The notes below the pieces were generated by a model, which did no database searches, was not told the DNA's origin, and saw only the letters and a list, made by a program, of their open reading frames with translations. 64,000 nt of DNA from a bacterium 1XD21-70 (GTDB lineage: Bacteria > Bacillota > Clostridia > Lachnospirales > Lachnospiraceae). Each line of letters starts with the position of its first letter. The stretch's first letter is position 1. Where the stretch lies: positions 59,111-123,110 of the forward strand of contig RAYB01000010.1 in assembly GCA_003669055.1 (NCBI GenBank). The letters are read 5' to 3'. Positions 45,301-53,468 of the stretch are shown one piece after another. The translations under genes were made by a program, and so were the position numbers.

Positions 45301-45677
45301 TGCCTTTTTTCTCTTTTCTTCTTTCTGTAGCGATCCTGAGTGACACGGTTGCAACAGGCTGTGCTGCAGTATTGAACCCTTGTGGATGTTGCTTTGACAA
45401 GGAAGTATTTACCACATCGAGGGTTCTGGCATGGCCGGTATAATTCCAGTTCCGGGTTAAGATAAAAGATGGAAAAATATGCAGCACAGAGAAGAGAATC
45501 CATTTTCCAGGATGGAGACATCTTATCGGTATCATAAATTGGATGGATTCCCGTCAGATTAGCATTGATCTTTTCGTTGATAATGATTTTAGCCACATCG
45601 ATCATTGCTTGTTTTAGTTTATCAGTAAGCTTGCTGTGATCTGGGTTGAGTAAAATGAGGGCGGGCATCGGCGGCAA
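45295..45677 (-). pseudogene. Truncated zinc-finger protein gene (CGNR-like)
   Basis: The minus strand encodes a Cys-rich motif CQNPRCGKYFLVKATSTRVQ followed by YCSTACCNRVTQDRYRKKK, which resembles the C-terminal zinc finger of larger gut-phage or plasmid proteins. The N-terminus appears cut near 45677. The natural 3' end is gone: the frame runs through the operon terminator and antisense into R2. It is therefore a double-ended fragment left by island assembly. Confidence 0.6.
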
Positions 45678-45709
45678 AAGCCGGTGCCTGTTTTCGGATT
45701 GGAGGACAG

Positions 45710-46344
45710 ATGGAAACGATCAGTATTGATATTGAAACCTATTCCGGGAATGACCTGAATAAATGCGGCGTGTACAAGTATGTTCAGCATCCGGATTTTG
45801 TCTGGGAAGAGTTCTGGATGGATCAGGAGATCAACGACAGGGGATCCTGCTTGACCTGATTTTGGTGCAGAACGCATCATATAGCTGCAGAACCACATGG
45901 ATGATCTTGAACAGGCCAGAGGTCTTGTGCGGAACGGGGATTATGATGCTCTGTCCATGCTTTATGATTCTGTCCCGAATGTGCTGTCAGAACTGATCAG
46001 GACGGCGTTTGTTGCCGGGGATGGGAGAGAATCGGTTTGGTGGTGAGTCCGTGACCTATGAAGGCGTGGGCGGAACAAAGAAATGGGAACGGATCGAGAG
46101 TTACGGTCCGAAGTTTGTGGAGAATATCGTACAGGCGATATCTAGGGATATCCTCTGTTATGCCATGAGGACGCTGTCACATTGCCGGATCTGCGCCCAT
46201 GTGCATGATGAACTGATCATTGAGATCAGGAAGGATGCTTCCTTTGCGGCAATCTGCGAGCAGATGGGAAGGACGCCGCCCTGGGAGGAAGGTCTGGTCT
46301 TAAGAGCCGATAGATATGAAACACAGTTTTATAAAAAGGATTAA
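45710..46344 (+). pseudogene. Remnant of a phage family-A DNA polymerase
   Basis: Four pieces of one gene remain in order. The N-terminal exonuclease start METISIDIETYSGNDLNKCG is at 45710. Then come FWMDQEINDRG near 45812-45842 and LYDSVPNVLSELIRTAF near 45960-46008. The last piece is a C-terminal run from NRFGGESVTYEGVGGTKKWE through the polymerase motif CAHVHDELIIE to YETQFYKKD and a stop at 46344. Internal deletions and frame changes removed most of the polymerase domain. GGAGG precedes the start. It marks the island as built on old prophage DNA. Confidence 0.85.
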
Positions 46345-46491
46345 ACTATTGGTTGATTGAAGAGAACAAAAGCGATGATTACAATGTTAGGAAAGCCGTT
46401 GAGGGTCACATCCACATAAATTTCACAATTTACCTACTGTTCAGGATCCGGTGGTTGTGGTATATTATATCTTAGAAAGGAGGGCGAAAAA

Positions 46492-46923
46492 ATGGCAAAT
46501 GTTTTTGATACGGCAAAATACATTTTAGAGCAGTCTGGCTCAATGTCAACGATGAAGCTTCAGAAACTGTGCTATTATTCTCAAGCATGGTCACTTGTTT
46601 GGGATGATTCTCCTTTATTTGAGGAAGACTTTCAGGCGTGGGCTAATGGTCCGGTATGTCCTGAATTATTTTTCAAAACACAAGGAAAGTATTCGGCAAG
46701 TGTCAGTGATGAGACGGGTGGAGAAGGCGATTTATCTGACAATCAAAAGGACACCATAGATAAGGTGCTCGAGCATTATGGTATCCACAACGCTCAATGG
46801 CTTAGCCAGTTGACACATATGGAGGATCCGTGGATTAAGGCGAGAGAAGGTGTTCCGTCTGGTGCAGGATGTAACAATGTGATTACAAAGGAAAGCATGG
46901 CGGTATACTATGGCGGGCTCTAA
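46492..46923 (+). CDS. Panacea-domain antitoxin (DUF4065/SocA-like)
   Basis: This 143-residue protein has the Panacea signature: YILEQSGSMSTMKLQKLCYY, SQAWSLVWDDSPLFEEDFQA and WANGPVCPELF. This domain is known as a versatile antitoxin that neutralises many unrelated toxins. GAAAGGAGGG precedes the ATG. Its 3' end overlaps the next gene by 14 bases, the usual coupling of a toxin-antitoxin pair. The promoter probably lies in the 147 bases before it (46345-46491), which carry no gene. Confidence 0.9.
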   Translation: MANVFDTAKYILEQSGSMSTMKLQKLCYYSQAWSLVWDDSPLFEEDFQAWANGPVCPELFFKTQGKYSASVSDETGGEGDLSDNQKDTIDKVLEHYGIHNAQWLSQLTHMEDPWIKAREGVPSGAGCNNVITKESMAVYYGGL

Positions 46924-47377
46924 GAGAAAAAAGGAAGTAAAACAAAAAGAAGTTCCCAAAGGAAAAATTATCGCTCAGGGTGGAGATCCTGAGCGATATT
47001 ATTCAGAAAATCCTGCGTGGACATTTGCGAATTCGGATCAAGAGATGTGGGCGTTCACTCAAGATCATATCGGAGATGTTATTTGGTCAGAGATACTTCC
47101 AAGGTTAAAGGCGTTAGAATCTCAGACTTGGAGTGAGATATTGGTTTGCGATAAGAAGCAGAATCACTCAATAGACTTGGATGATCTGAACAAGATTGCA
47201 CAGGATAGACTCGCTTCAAGATATATAGAAGCAGAGTCGTTGATTTCATTGAGATTGACGGGTAATCACAGGTTATATGGCTATATGACTGGAAGAGTCT
47301 TTAATGTACTCTGGTATGATAATGATCATGGAGATAATAGTAAGTGTGTATGTAGATCTTACTTGAAACATACATGA
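46910..47377 (+). CDS. Putative toxin partner of the Panacea antitoxin
   Basis: This 155-residue protein has a Lys-rich N-terminus. Its C-terminal part reads RLTGNHRLYGYMTGRVFNVL, WYDNDHGDNSKCVCRS, YLKHT. That ending recalls the RelE/ParE-like small-domain toxins, where a beta strand with a Trp and Asp precedes a short helix, but I cannot assign the family. The central region (about 60-110) is helical, with QNHSIDLDDLNKIAQDRLAS. The 14-base overlap with the antitoxin gene and its size support the toxin role; the mechanism is unknown. Confidence 0.65.
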   Translation: MAGSKRKKEVKQKEVPKGKIIAQGGDPERYYSENPAWTFANSDQEMWAFTQDHIGDVIWSEILPRLKALESQTWSEILVCDKKQNHSIDLDDLNKIAQDRLASRYIEAESLISLRLTGNHRLYGYMTGRVFNVLWYDNDHGDNSKCVCRSYLKHT

Positions 47378-47394
47378 GTAATATAAGATTTAAC

Positions 47395-47690
47395 TGGTAC
47401 GTTGCATACCGTTCATGCCGGTTTCCAGTGCGGCTGGGTCACGAATTCAGAACCTCTGTCAGTCAGGATGTATTCAAATACAGAAACGAATTCATAAGTT
47501 CCCATACGTTTTTCCAAACGGTCAAAAACAAGGCATACAGCCATTACAGACATAAGGTGCTTTATCAAGTCTTTTACAGTGTCCTTCCTCAAAGTCCTTG
47601 CAAGTCTGATTGCAGGTAGGAGAGGAAGTGCATTTGGCGCCGCACAGGATGATCTTGCCACAGGCATTGGTTTTCTTACAATGATACCCT
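47395..47690 (-). pseudogene. IS30-family transposase remnant (internal part)
   Basis: Minus-strand frames give the Cys-rich IS30 region YHCKKTNACGKIILCGAKCT, then CKDFEEGHCKRLDKAPYVCN. This is joined by an internal deletion to the catalytic piece VFDRLEKRMGTYEFVSVFEY, then ILTDRGSEF. One base is then missing: restoring it gives GDPAALETGMNGMQRTS. The right edge abuts the 165-bp inverted-repeat element, and the rest of the catalytic domain is gone. Confidence 0.8.
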
Positions 47691-47847
47691 CAGTGGACAA
47701 GGGGACACACGCCCCAAGTACCGTCTTTTGGCGGCTGGCGGCGTTAACGTCACTCGGCGTACTGGACGTACGCTGAGTGACAGTAACGCGGCAGAATCGT
47801 AAATCTGTAGTGCAAAACCGAGTGTTCTCTTGTTCACTGAGGGTATC
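47683..47847. mobile_element. MITE-like element with terminal inverted repeats
   Basis: Ends 47683-47701 and 47829-47847 are inverted copies with 18 of 19 bases identical (GATACCCTCAGTG(G/A)ACAAG), and a weaker match continues inward. The interior has no gene but holds a large hairpin at 47741-47789. No clear target duplication is seen. It cuts into the IS30 remnant. Confidence 0.6.
47741..47789. repeat. Long imperfect hairpin inside the MITE-like element
   Basis: GCGTTA (47741-47746) pairs with 47784-47789, and GTCACTCGGCGTAC (47749-47762) pairs with 47768-47781 except for one G-T. This gives about 20 pairs around a 5-nt loop. Confidence 0.75.
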
Positions 47848-47860
47848 CTATGTTTAAAAA

Positions 47861-47903
47861 ACAAATGTCCCGGCAAGGCTGGTGAAACCCAGCGCCTTCC
47901 GGG
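47861..47903 (-). terminator. Terminator of the dehydrogenase/cytidylyltransferase unit
   Basis: Read on the minus strand, a GC-rich stem with small bulges (47903-47889 with 47882-47869) is followed by ACATTTGTTTTTT. It lies just past the dehydrogenase stop. Confidence 0.65.
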
Positions 47904-47912
47904 CAAGGTTTT

Positions 47913-49016
47913 TCAGAGAGCCTGCCCTCCGAACGTCCCCATAACTTTTACGTAATCTTCTGTCTTATCCCGCATCAGTTCCAGCCCTTTCTCCAATCCC
48001 TCCAGAGAAAAGCGGTGGGAAATCATCCTGCCCGGGCTAATCTTCCCCTGAGCCAGCCGTTCCAGCACATAATGCCAGTCATCCCTGCCGTCCTGCATAA
48101 AGGAAGAATTCCAAGTGCCAAAAACCGTCAGTTGGTTTCTCAGGATCTTCCAGTATACCTCTTTTTTCAGTTCCATGTCCGAATAGGGGTTTCCCACCAG
48201 CACTACCTTGCCTGCCGGTGCCGTGCCGTCCACAGCCTGCCCGTATGTCTCACTCTTCCCCACACACTCAAAATAACAGTCCACCCCGGTTCCGCCCGTG
48301 CCTGCCATCAGCCACTGATGCTGGTCCTGGCGGCGGCCGTCACAATAAAATTCCTCCGCTACGCCCAGTTTCAAGGCCATCTCCTTCTGAAAATCTTTAT
48401 TGCCGATCACATAAATTTCCCGAAACCCTGCCTCCTTAAGGAACATCAGGAGCAAAAGGCCGACCGTCCCAAGGCCGCAGACTGCTATTTTTAACGGCGG
48501 CTCTTTTGCTGGGAAGCATCCCCTGCCCGGCATATCTTCCCTGTCCTTCAGGATCCTCCTCATCGCATGGACTGCCACCGCCATCGGCTCCAGCATGGCC
48601 GCCTCCTCAAACCCCACCTGCTGCGGCAGGCGGATCAGGTTCCACACCGGCACCGCCACATACTCCGCAAAGCCGCCATCCTGCCGGGATCCCAGGTAGC
48701 CGTAATTCCGGCACATCTCATACTGCCCCTGCTGGCATGGGTCGCAGGCTCTGCACGGGATCAGGGGGAATATCCCCACCCTCTGCCCCAGCCATTTTGC
48801 ACCCACGCCTTTTCCCAGGCCTACCACTTCTCCAGAAAACTCGTGTCCCGGAATCAGCGGATGCCTATGCGCGCCGGTCCGGTAAATCCTCGGTATATCC
48901 GATCCGCAGATCCCGGCCGCCTTCACTGCAACCAGAACTTCCCCAGGTTCCGGCACCGGCACCGCTACCTCCTCAAGCACCAGTTTTCCAACCTCGTGTA
49001 ATACCCATGCCTTCAT
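47913..49016 (-). CDS. Zinc-dependent polyol/sugar-phosphate dehydrogenase
   Basis: This medium-chain dehydrogenase has 367 residues. The catalytic zinc ligands are Cys in AAGICGSDIPRIY and His-Glu in PGHEFSGEVV. The structural zinc has four Cys in CRACDPCQQGQYEMC. The NAD fold reads AVCGLGTVGLLLLMFLKEAG. It resembles galactitol-1-phosphate and ribitol-5-phosphate dehydrogenases. I start at ATG 49016 behind GGGAG. The cytidylyltransferase gene lies upstream on the same strand, so a TarJ-like role (ribulose 5-phosphate to ribitol 5-phosphate) is attractive but not proven by sequence. Confidence 0.8.
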   Translation of the reverse strand: MKAWVLHEVGKLVLEEVAVPVPEPGEVLVAVKAAGICGSDIPRIYRTGAHRHPLIPGHEFSGEVVGLGKGVGAKWLGQRVGIFPLIPCRACDPCQQGQYEMCRNYGYLGSRQDGGFAEYVAVPVWNLIRLPQQVGFEEAAMLEPMAVAVHAMRRILKDREDMPGRGCFPAKEPPLKIAVCGLGTVGLLLLMFLKEAGFREIYVIGNKDFQKEMALKLGVAEEFYCDGRRQDQHQWLMAGTGGTGVDCYFECVGKSETYGQAVDGTAPAGKVVLVGNPYSDMELKKEVYWKILRNQLTVFGTWNSSFMQDGRDDWHYVLERLAQGKISPGRMISHRFSLEGLEKGLELMRDKTEDYVKVMGTFGGQAL

Positions 49017-49121
49017 CTGCTTTCTCCCTTCTGTCTTCCCGGCCATCCTTCCTGCCTCCCGTTCATCCTTCTATCCTTCCGGCAGGCCTCCTGCTGCCTG
49101 GCAGTGCTTCCGGCAAGCCTT

Positions 49122-49829
49122 TCACCGCTCCTCCATGATCCTTAAAAACCGCTCCAAGTCCGCCCTGGTCGTAATCTTAAAATTCCCCTCATCCCCCGGA
49201 ATCATGGCAATGTCCATCCCGGCCATGACCGCCGGTTCCGTTGAACCATTAATCCCCAGGATCCCTTCCGGCAAAAGCCTTCGGTTTGCCTCATAATACC
49301 GGCCCAGCACAAATACCTCCGGCGCCTGCCCGGCATAGATGGTACTGCGTTCCAAAAGTTTCCCTACACTCCGGCCATCCCGGCTGTAATAGACAGTATC
49401 CTTCATCGGCAGCACAGGCATCGCCCCGTCATGCCCCTGTGCCCCCTGCAAACAGGAGGATACCTGCTTGGCAGACAAAAGCGGCCTTGCCGCATCATGA
49501 ACCAGCACATAAGCATTATCCCCGGCATATTCCCTTATATCCTCCAGGCCATGGAAAATCGAAAGCTGCCGGTTCTCCCCTGGCAGCGAAAACCCACGGA
49601 ATTTCGACTCCCAGGACTCACGCCCCGGCAGCTGCTCCCCGCACCGGACAACCGCCTCCTGCCACGCCGGATCTACCACAATCTGAACCGCGTCAATCTC
49701 CGGATGGGCAAACAGCGTTTCCATACAATAGGAACAGACCAGCCTGCCCCCTGCCATAAGGTACTGTTTGGGGACATCCATACCCATCCGCGCCCCTGTG
49801 CCCCCGGATAAAAGCAATGCAATATTCAT
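49122..49829 (-). CDS. IspD/TarI-family cytidylyltransferase
   Basis: This CTP-dependent nucleotidyltransferase of 235 residues starts MNIALLLSGGTGARMGMDVP and continues KQYL, the CTP-binding loop. VHDAARPLLS and the C-terminal FKITTRADLERFLRIM are also conserved. The family contains IspD (isoprenoid synthesis) and TarI (CDP-ribitol for wall polymers). Pairing with a zinc-dependent polyol dehydrogenase and the absence of ispF favour TarI-like work, but both remain possible. It has its own promoter at 49915-49887. About 75 bases separate it from the dehydrogenase gene. Confidence 0.82.
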   Translation of the reverse strand: MNIALLLSGGTGARMGMDVPKQYLMAGGRLVCSYCMETLFAHPEIDAVQIVVDPAWQEAVVRCGEQLPGRESWESKFRGFSLPGENRQLSIFHGLEDIREYAGDNAYVLVHDAARPLLSAKQVSSCLQGAQGHDGAMPVLPMKDTVYYSRDGRSVGKLLERSTIYAGQAPEVFVLGRYYEANRRLLPEGILGINGSTEPAVMAGMDIAMIPGDEGNFKITTRADLERFLRIMEER

Positions 49830-49886
49830 TCGTTCCTTCCGCCTCCTAATATCAGCCTGCTCTGCTTCCCTTCCTATAACGACACC

Positions 49887-49915
49887 ATTATACTAGAAAT
49901 ATAACCGGCGTTCAA
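49887..49915 (-). promoter_or_regulatory. Promoter of the cytidylyltransferase/dehydrogenase unit
   Basis: On the minus strand TTGAAC (49915-49910), 17 bp and TATAAT (49892-49887) precede the cytidylyltransferase start by about 58 bases. Confidence 0.75.
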
Positions 49916-50040
49916 TAAAATGTCATTGCTATTATTTTTTCCTCCCAAAATGAATTTACTCCCGCACAGTTGATATTTACTCTTTCATATTCTCATGCTA
50001 TGATTATTTCGCCTTCTGACAGCAGTAGAAGAGGAACATT

Positions 50041-50196
50041 ATGAGTAAATACATCCCCGGCAACCAGAAGCACCTTTCTCTCGAAGACCGTATCTACATC
50101 GAGAACGAATGGAACAAAAGCACGTCCTTTAAGGATATCGCCAGGTTCCTGTGCAAAGATTCTACCACGATTTCAAAGGAAGTAAGATCCAGACGG
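50041..50196 (+). pseudogene. IS30-family transposase N-terminal fragment
   Basis: About 52 codons encode MSKYIPGNQKHLSLEDRIYI, then STSFKDIARFLCKDSTTISK, EVRSRR, the IS30 N-terminal HTH. After 50196 the open frame continues only as antisense of the esterase gene. The upstream 49930-50040 stretch probably holds the old IS30 end and promoter. It could be the missing front of the remnant at 47395-47690. Confidence 0.85.
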
Positions 50197-50250
50197 CGTT
50201 TTCCCCTTTTATCCATGGGAGATGGCCTGGATAGATGCCGGTTTGGCCGG

Positions 50251-51900
50251 CTACTGCAGTTCCAGGTTAATGTTCCAGAACGTGACATCAGCGCTTCTGG
50301 CCACAAACATCCCCGCATATACATACTCGGAATCAACCGTGGCCAGCGGGAAATCAAAGCCGGCAGATACGGGGGGATTATCCCCGAAGGTGCAGGTATA
50401 GCCGTCAGAGGTCTTGCGGATCTCCACATGCACGATTTCCCCGGGCTGATAGACCCGGGCGGCAGTGCCTCCCTGGGTCAGCACCCCGTTTTTGCGTGCA
50501 AAGCAGTTCCAGGGGGTATCAGAGCCAAGCATCAGCGGCCCGGCTGCCACATAGTCCCCCAGGGTGTCGCTGGTTACGGTGTCAAGGTAAATATCATCGC
50601 GCACCATCAGGCCAAAGGATGCCTGGTTATTGGGGTCGAGATGATAGATGGTCACATCCGCGGAGAGGGTGAAGTTGCGGTCAGCAGGGATGGCCTGGTA
50701 GTACATGGCAATGCCATCCGTCGTGGTGGAAATCTTCCCCACCCTGGCGCCGACGGTAGAACTGTCATTTCCCTCAAAGCGCCCGGCTTTCATCCAGAGA
50801 ATACCATCCCCGTAGGGGGACAGGTTGAAGTAGATATCATTCAGGTATTCATAAGCTTCGATGTCTCCGAACACAGTGCCCTTCCAGTCACCGACGGAAG
50901 GCCAGCGGGTGCTCTCTGCATCCGGACGGTTGAAGGTACGTTCCTGGTAAAGAGGATTTACGGCCAGCAGGGATGGGTCAGGCGCCGCAATATTTTCTGC
51001 CAGATAATTTTTCAGGGAGCAGTTCGTTTTGGAAAGTTCATCGGCAATTAACCAGGCATTGCAGGCGGCACCATAAAGGTTGGTATGGGTGTTGTCGATG
51101 CTTGCCTCCCTGGAGGAACTTCGGGCATGGCGGTTTTTGACGCCCTGGGCGCCTAACTGGAGATAGATCTCCCGCGTCCGCTTCGTCAGGTCAAGGACGG
51201 GTACGCTTTTGGCAACCCCGGCGCGCTGGATGGCTTTGGCGTAGTCCCCGCCTTCAAAGGTGCCTTCGATGGTGGTCTGAGGGCTGGTGATGTGGCCGCT
51301 GGCACCGGTGTAATTGTTCCCTAAGTCACGGCGGACGATGGGGGTACACAAGACCGGGGTCACACCGGCCTCTTGTGCCGGGCGGATATAGGATTCATAC
51401 AGGTAATTCTGGGTAGAGCCAGGGGTGGAGATCGTGGTATTGGGGTTCGTGTAGCGCAGGGATTCCGGCTTTTCGTCATTGTGCCCAAAGCCGATCAGCA
51501 GGTAATCCCCAGGGCGCATCTCCTGCAGCAGCCGCTGGTATTGGGGGGTCTGCAGGAAGCTTTGTGTACTGGTGCCGGAAACAGCCAGGTTCTCGATAGA
51601 GATTCCCTGGAAATACCGGGAAAGCTGGGTACCCCAGCCGTAACGGGGGTAGTAATACGTGGTATCGTCAAACTCGGCAGCAGTGGAATCGCCGACTACC
51701 CATAGGGTGGGCGGCACTTCGGGGAGGGCATTTTCCTGGGGAGCCTCCTGCCCGGGGTCTGCCAGGCCGGCGGCGTCAGAATGGGCGTCTTTTGCGGCGT
51801 TGTCAAGAGACGCGCAGGCCGGGAAGGCCCAAAGCGCCAATGTGGCGGTACAAAGTGCAGCAAAGGTGATGGCCTGGCGGGTGAAGCGATATATTTTCAT
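50251..51900 (-). CDS. Secreted SGNH esterase, CE12-like (rhamnogalacturonan acetylesterase type)
   Basis: This 549-residue secreted hydrolase has a signal peptide (1-31) ending FPACAS. The SGNH blocks are seen in order: catalytic Ser in LWVVGDSTAAEF, Gly in AVSGTSTQSF, Asn in LIGFGHNDEKP, and the Asp-His pair in SIDNTHTNLYG. This matches carbohydrate esterase family 12, which removes acetyl groups from pectin. A C-terminal beta-sandwich (about 345-549, FTLSADVTIYHLDPNNQASF) is probably carbohydrate-binding. I start at ATG 51900 with AGGAG upstream. The leader contains a hairpin (51935-51976) of a dispersed repeat type. Confidence 0.85.
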   Translation of the reverse strand: MKIYRFTRQAITFAALCTATLALWAFPACASLDNAAKDAHSDAAGLADPGQEAPQENALPEVPPTLWVVGDSTAAEFDDTTYYYPRYGWGTQLSRYFQGISIENLAVSGTSTQSFLQTPQYQRLLQEMRPGDYLLIGFGHNDEKPESLRYTNPNTTISTPGSTQNYLYESYIRPAQEAGVTPVLCTPIVRRDLGNNYTGASGHITSPQTTIEGTFEGGDYAKAIQRAGVAKSVPVLDLTKRTREIYLQLGAQGVKNRHARSSSREASIDNTHTNLYGAACNAWLIADELSKTNCSLKNYLAENIAAPDPSLLAVNPLYQERTFNRPDAESTRWPSVGDWKGTVFGDIEAYEYLNDIYFNLSPYGDGILWMKAGRFEGNDSSTVGARVGKISTTTDGIAMYYQAIPADRNFTLSADVTIYHLDPNNQASFGLMVRDDIYLDTVTSDTLGDYVAAGPLMLGSDTPWNCFARKNGVLTQGGTAARVYQPGEIVHVEIRKTSDGYTCTFGDNPPVSAGFDFPLATVDSEYVYAGMFVARSADVTFWNINLELQ

Positions 51901-51934
51901 AGTAAAGATACTCCTGTCCGTTGGTTTTTGGGTA

Positions 51935-51976
51935 CCCTCCGCAGACAAGGGTGTATGTTCCCTTGTCCATGGAGGG
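51935..51976. repeat. Hairpin repeat related to the MITE ends
   Basis: CCCTCC (51935-51940) and GACAAGGG (51944-51951) pair with CCCTTGTC (51960-51967) and GGAGGG (51971-51976). The reverse strand 51970-51948 matches 47693-47715 at 18 of 23 bases, so both may belong to one repeat family. It lies in the esterase leader. Confidence 0.6.
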
Positions 51977-52057
51977 GATGGATACCCTAGAACAGTATAC
52001 CGAATTTTGTCAAAAATGGGAATGGGGTTAAAAAAAACGTAAGAAAAGAAAGTTGTT

Positions 52058-53335
52058 TTATTGTATCAGGCGTGCCAAATCCTGATAAAATTCCGGATAG
52101 GAGATATTGACACATTCCGCCCCTAAAATCTCGGTCTCGCCTTCCGCCAGGCAGGAAACAACCGCAAATGTCATGGCTATCCGGTGGTCCAGGCGGCTGT
52201 CGATCTGCGTGCCGTGAAGAGGCCTGCCCCCCCGGATGACCATGCCGTCCGGCGTTTCTTCCACGTCCGCGCCCATGGCGGAAAGGTTCCTCACCATGAC
52301 ATCGATGCGGTTGGACTCTTTTACCTTTAATTCTGCGGCATCCCGGATAATGGTTTCGCCCTCCGCGAAGCAGGCCATGGCAGCGATCATGGGCAGTTCG
52401 TCAATCAAGGTGGGGATGATGGCGCCGCCGATGGTAATTCCGTGGAGGCGGCTGCTTTTGGCCAGGAGGTCGGCCACAGGTTCCCCGGCACCGTGGTTTT
52501 CGTTGAGCAGGGTGAGGTCAGCCCCCATCTTCCGGCAGACCCTTAAAATGCCGTCCCGCGTAGGGTTGATGCCGACATTCCGGATGAGAAGTTCGGACCC
52601 GGGGACGAGAAGCCCGGCAGCGATAAAAAAGGCGGCAGAAGAGATGTCCCCCGGCACCAGGATCTTCTGCCCATACAGTTCAGCGGCAGGCCGGATAACG
52701 GCGGTGGTGTTTTCCGTGCGTACATCAGCGCCAAAGCGGGAGAGCATCAGTTCCGTATGGTTCCGGGAAAGTTCCGGCTCCGTGACCCGGGTTTCCCCAT
52801 CAGCATAGAGCCCGGCCAGCAGGACCGCAGATTTCACCTGGGCGGAGGCTACCGGGGAGAGATAGCGGATCCCGTGGAGCGGTGAGCCGATGATCTCCAA
52901 AGGGGCACAGCCATTGCCATGGAGGCTACGGATCTTGGCACCCATCTGGGAGAGGGGATCCATGATCCGCTCCATGGGACGTTTCTGGATGGAGGCATCG
53001 CCGGTGAGGGTGACCGTGAAATCCTGGGCGGAGAGGATTCCGGAGATCAGCCTGGTGGTGGTGCCGCTGTTGCCGCAGTCTAAAATGCCGTCCGGCTTTT
53101 GCAGGCCATGCATTCCCCGGCCGTGGACCAGGATGGTGCCGCCCTTGTTTTCGATCTCGATTCCCATCCTGCGAAAACAGGAAATCGTGGAAAGGCAATC
53201 CGCCCCCTGTAGGAAATTGTGGATTTCGGTGGTTCCGCTGGCAATGGAGCCGAACATTACGCTCCGGTGGGAGACGGATTTATCCCCGGGAACCGTAACT
53301 TCCCCCCGGAGTGGGCCGCATTTGGAAAAATTCAT
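52058..53335 (-). CDS. aroA: EPSP synthase (3-phosphoshikimate 1-carboxyvinyltransferase)
   Basis: This enzyme of 425 residues joins phosphoenolpyruvate to shikimate 3-phosphate, the sixth step of the shikimate pathway. PGDKSVSHRSVMFGSIASGT, GNSGTTTRLISGIL, AIRPAAELYGQ and ESNRIDVMVRNLSAMGADVE are conserved blocks. I start at ATG 53335 after GGGAGGA; the longer frame upstream lacks a good site. It is last of three genes on the minus strand with DAHP synthase and prephenate dehydrogenase. The operon thus joins the first step, EPSP formation and the tyrosine branch. Confidence 0.96.
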   Translation of the reverse strand: MNFSKCGPLRGEVTVPGDKSVSHRSVMFGSIASGTTEIHNFLQGADCLSTISCFRRMGIEIENKGGTILVHGRGMHGLQKPDGILDCGNSGTTTRLISGILSAQDFTVTLTGDASIQKRPMERIMDPLSQMGAKIRSLHGNGCAPLEIIGSPLHGIRYLSPVASAQVKSAVLLAGLYADGETRVTEPELSRNHTELMLSRFGADVRTENTTAVIRPAAELYGQKILVPGDISSAAFFIAAGLLVPGSELLIRNVGINPTRDGILRVCRKMGADLTLLNENHGAGEPVADLLAKSSRLHGITIGGAIIPTLIDELPMIAAMACFAEGETIIRDAAELKVKESNRIDVMVRNLSAMGADVEETPDGMVIRGGRPLHGTQIDSRLDHRIAMTFAVVSCLAEGETEILGAECVNISYPEFYQDLARLIQ

Positions 53336-53468
53336 AGCAAAGAGTCCTCCCTCTTGGTTTTTCTGGATCCCCGCAGGCTTTTGGCTCTTGGCTTTGCGGC
53401 TGCCTTTTGTCAAAGCCCTGCACGGGACAATCCTTTGGTGGAAACGGCCTGGCTTATATGCCTGGCGC

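Noticed and set aside
45057..45677. Minus-strand frame of 206 codons as an intact zinc-finger gene
   Set aside because: Its C-terminal third is antisense to the R2 nuclease and crosses a terminator; only a fragment is genuine.
47374..47619. Plus-strand frame of 81 codons after the toxin gene
   Set aside because: It is antisense to the IS30 remnant and has no recognisable protein features.
50041..51051. Plus-strand frame of 336 codons as one gene
   Set aside because: Only the first 52 codons are IS30; the rest is antisense of the esterase, whose motifs are all intact.
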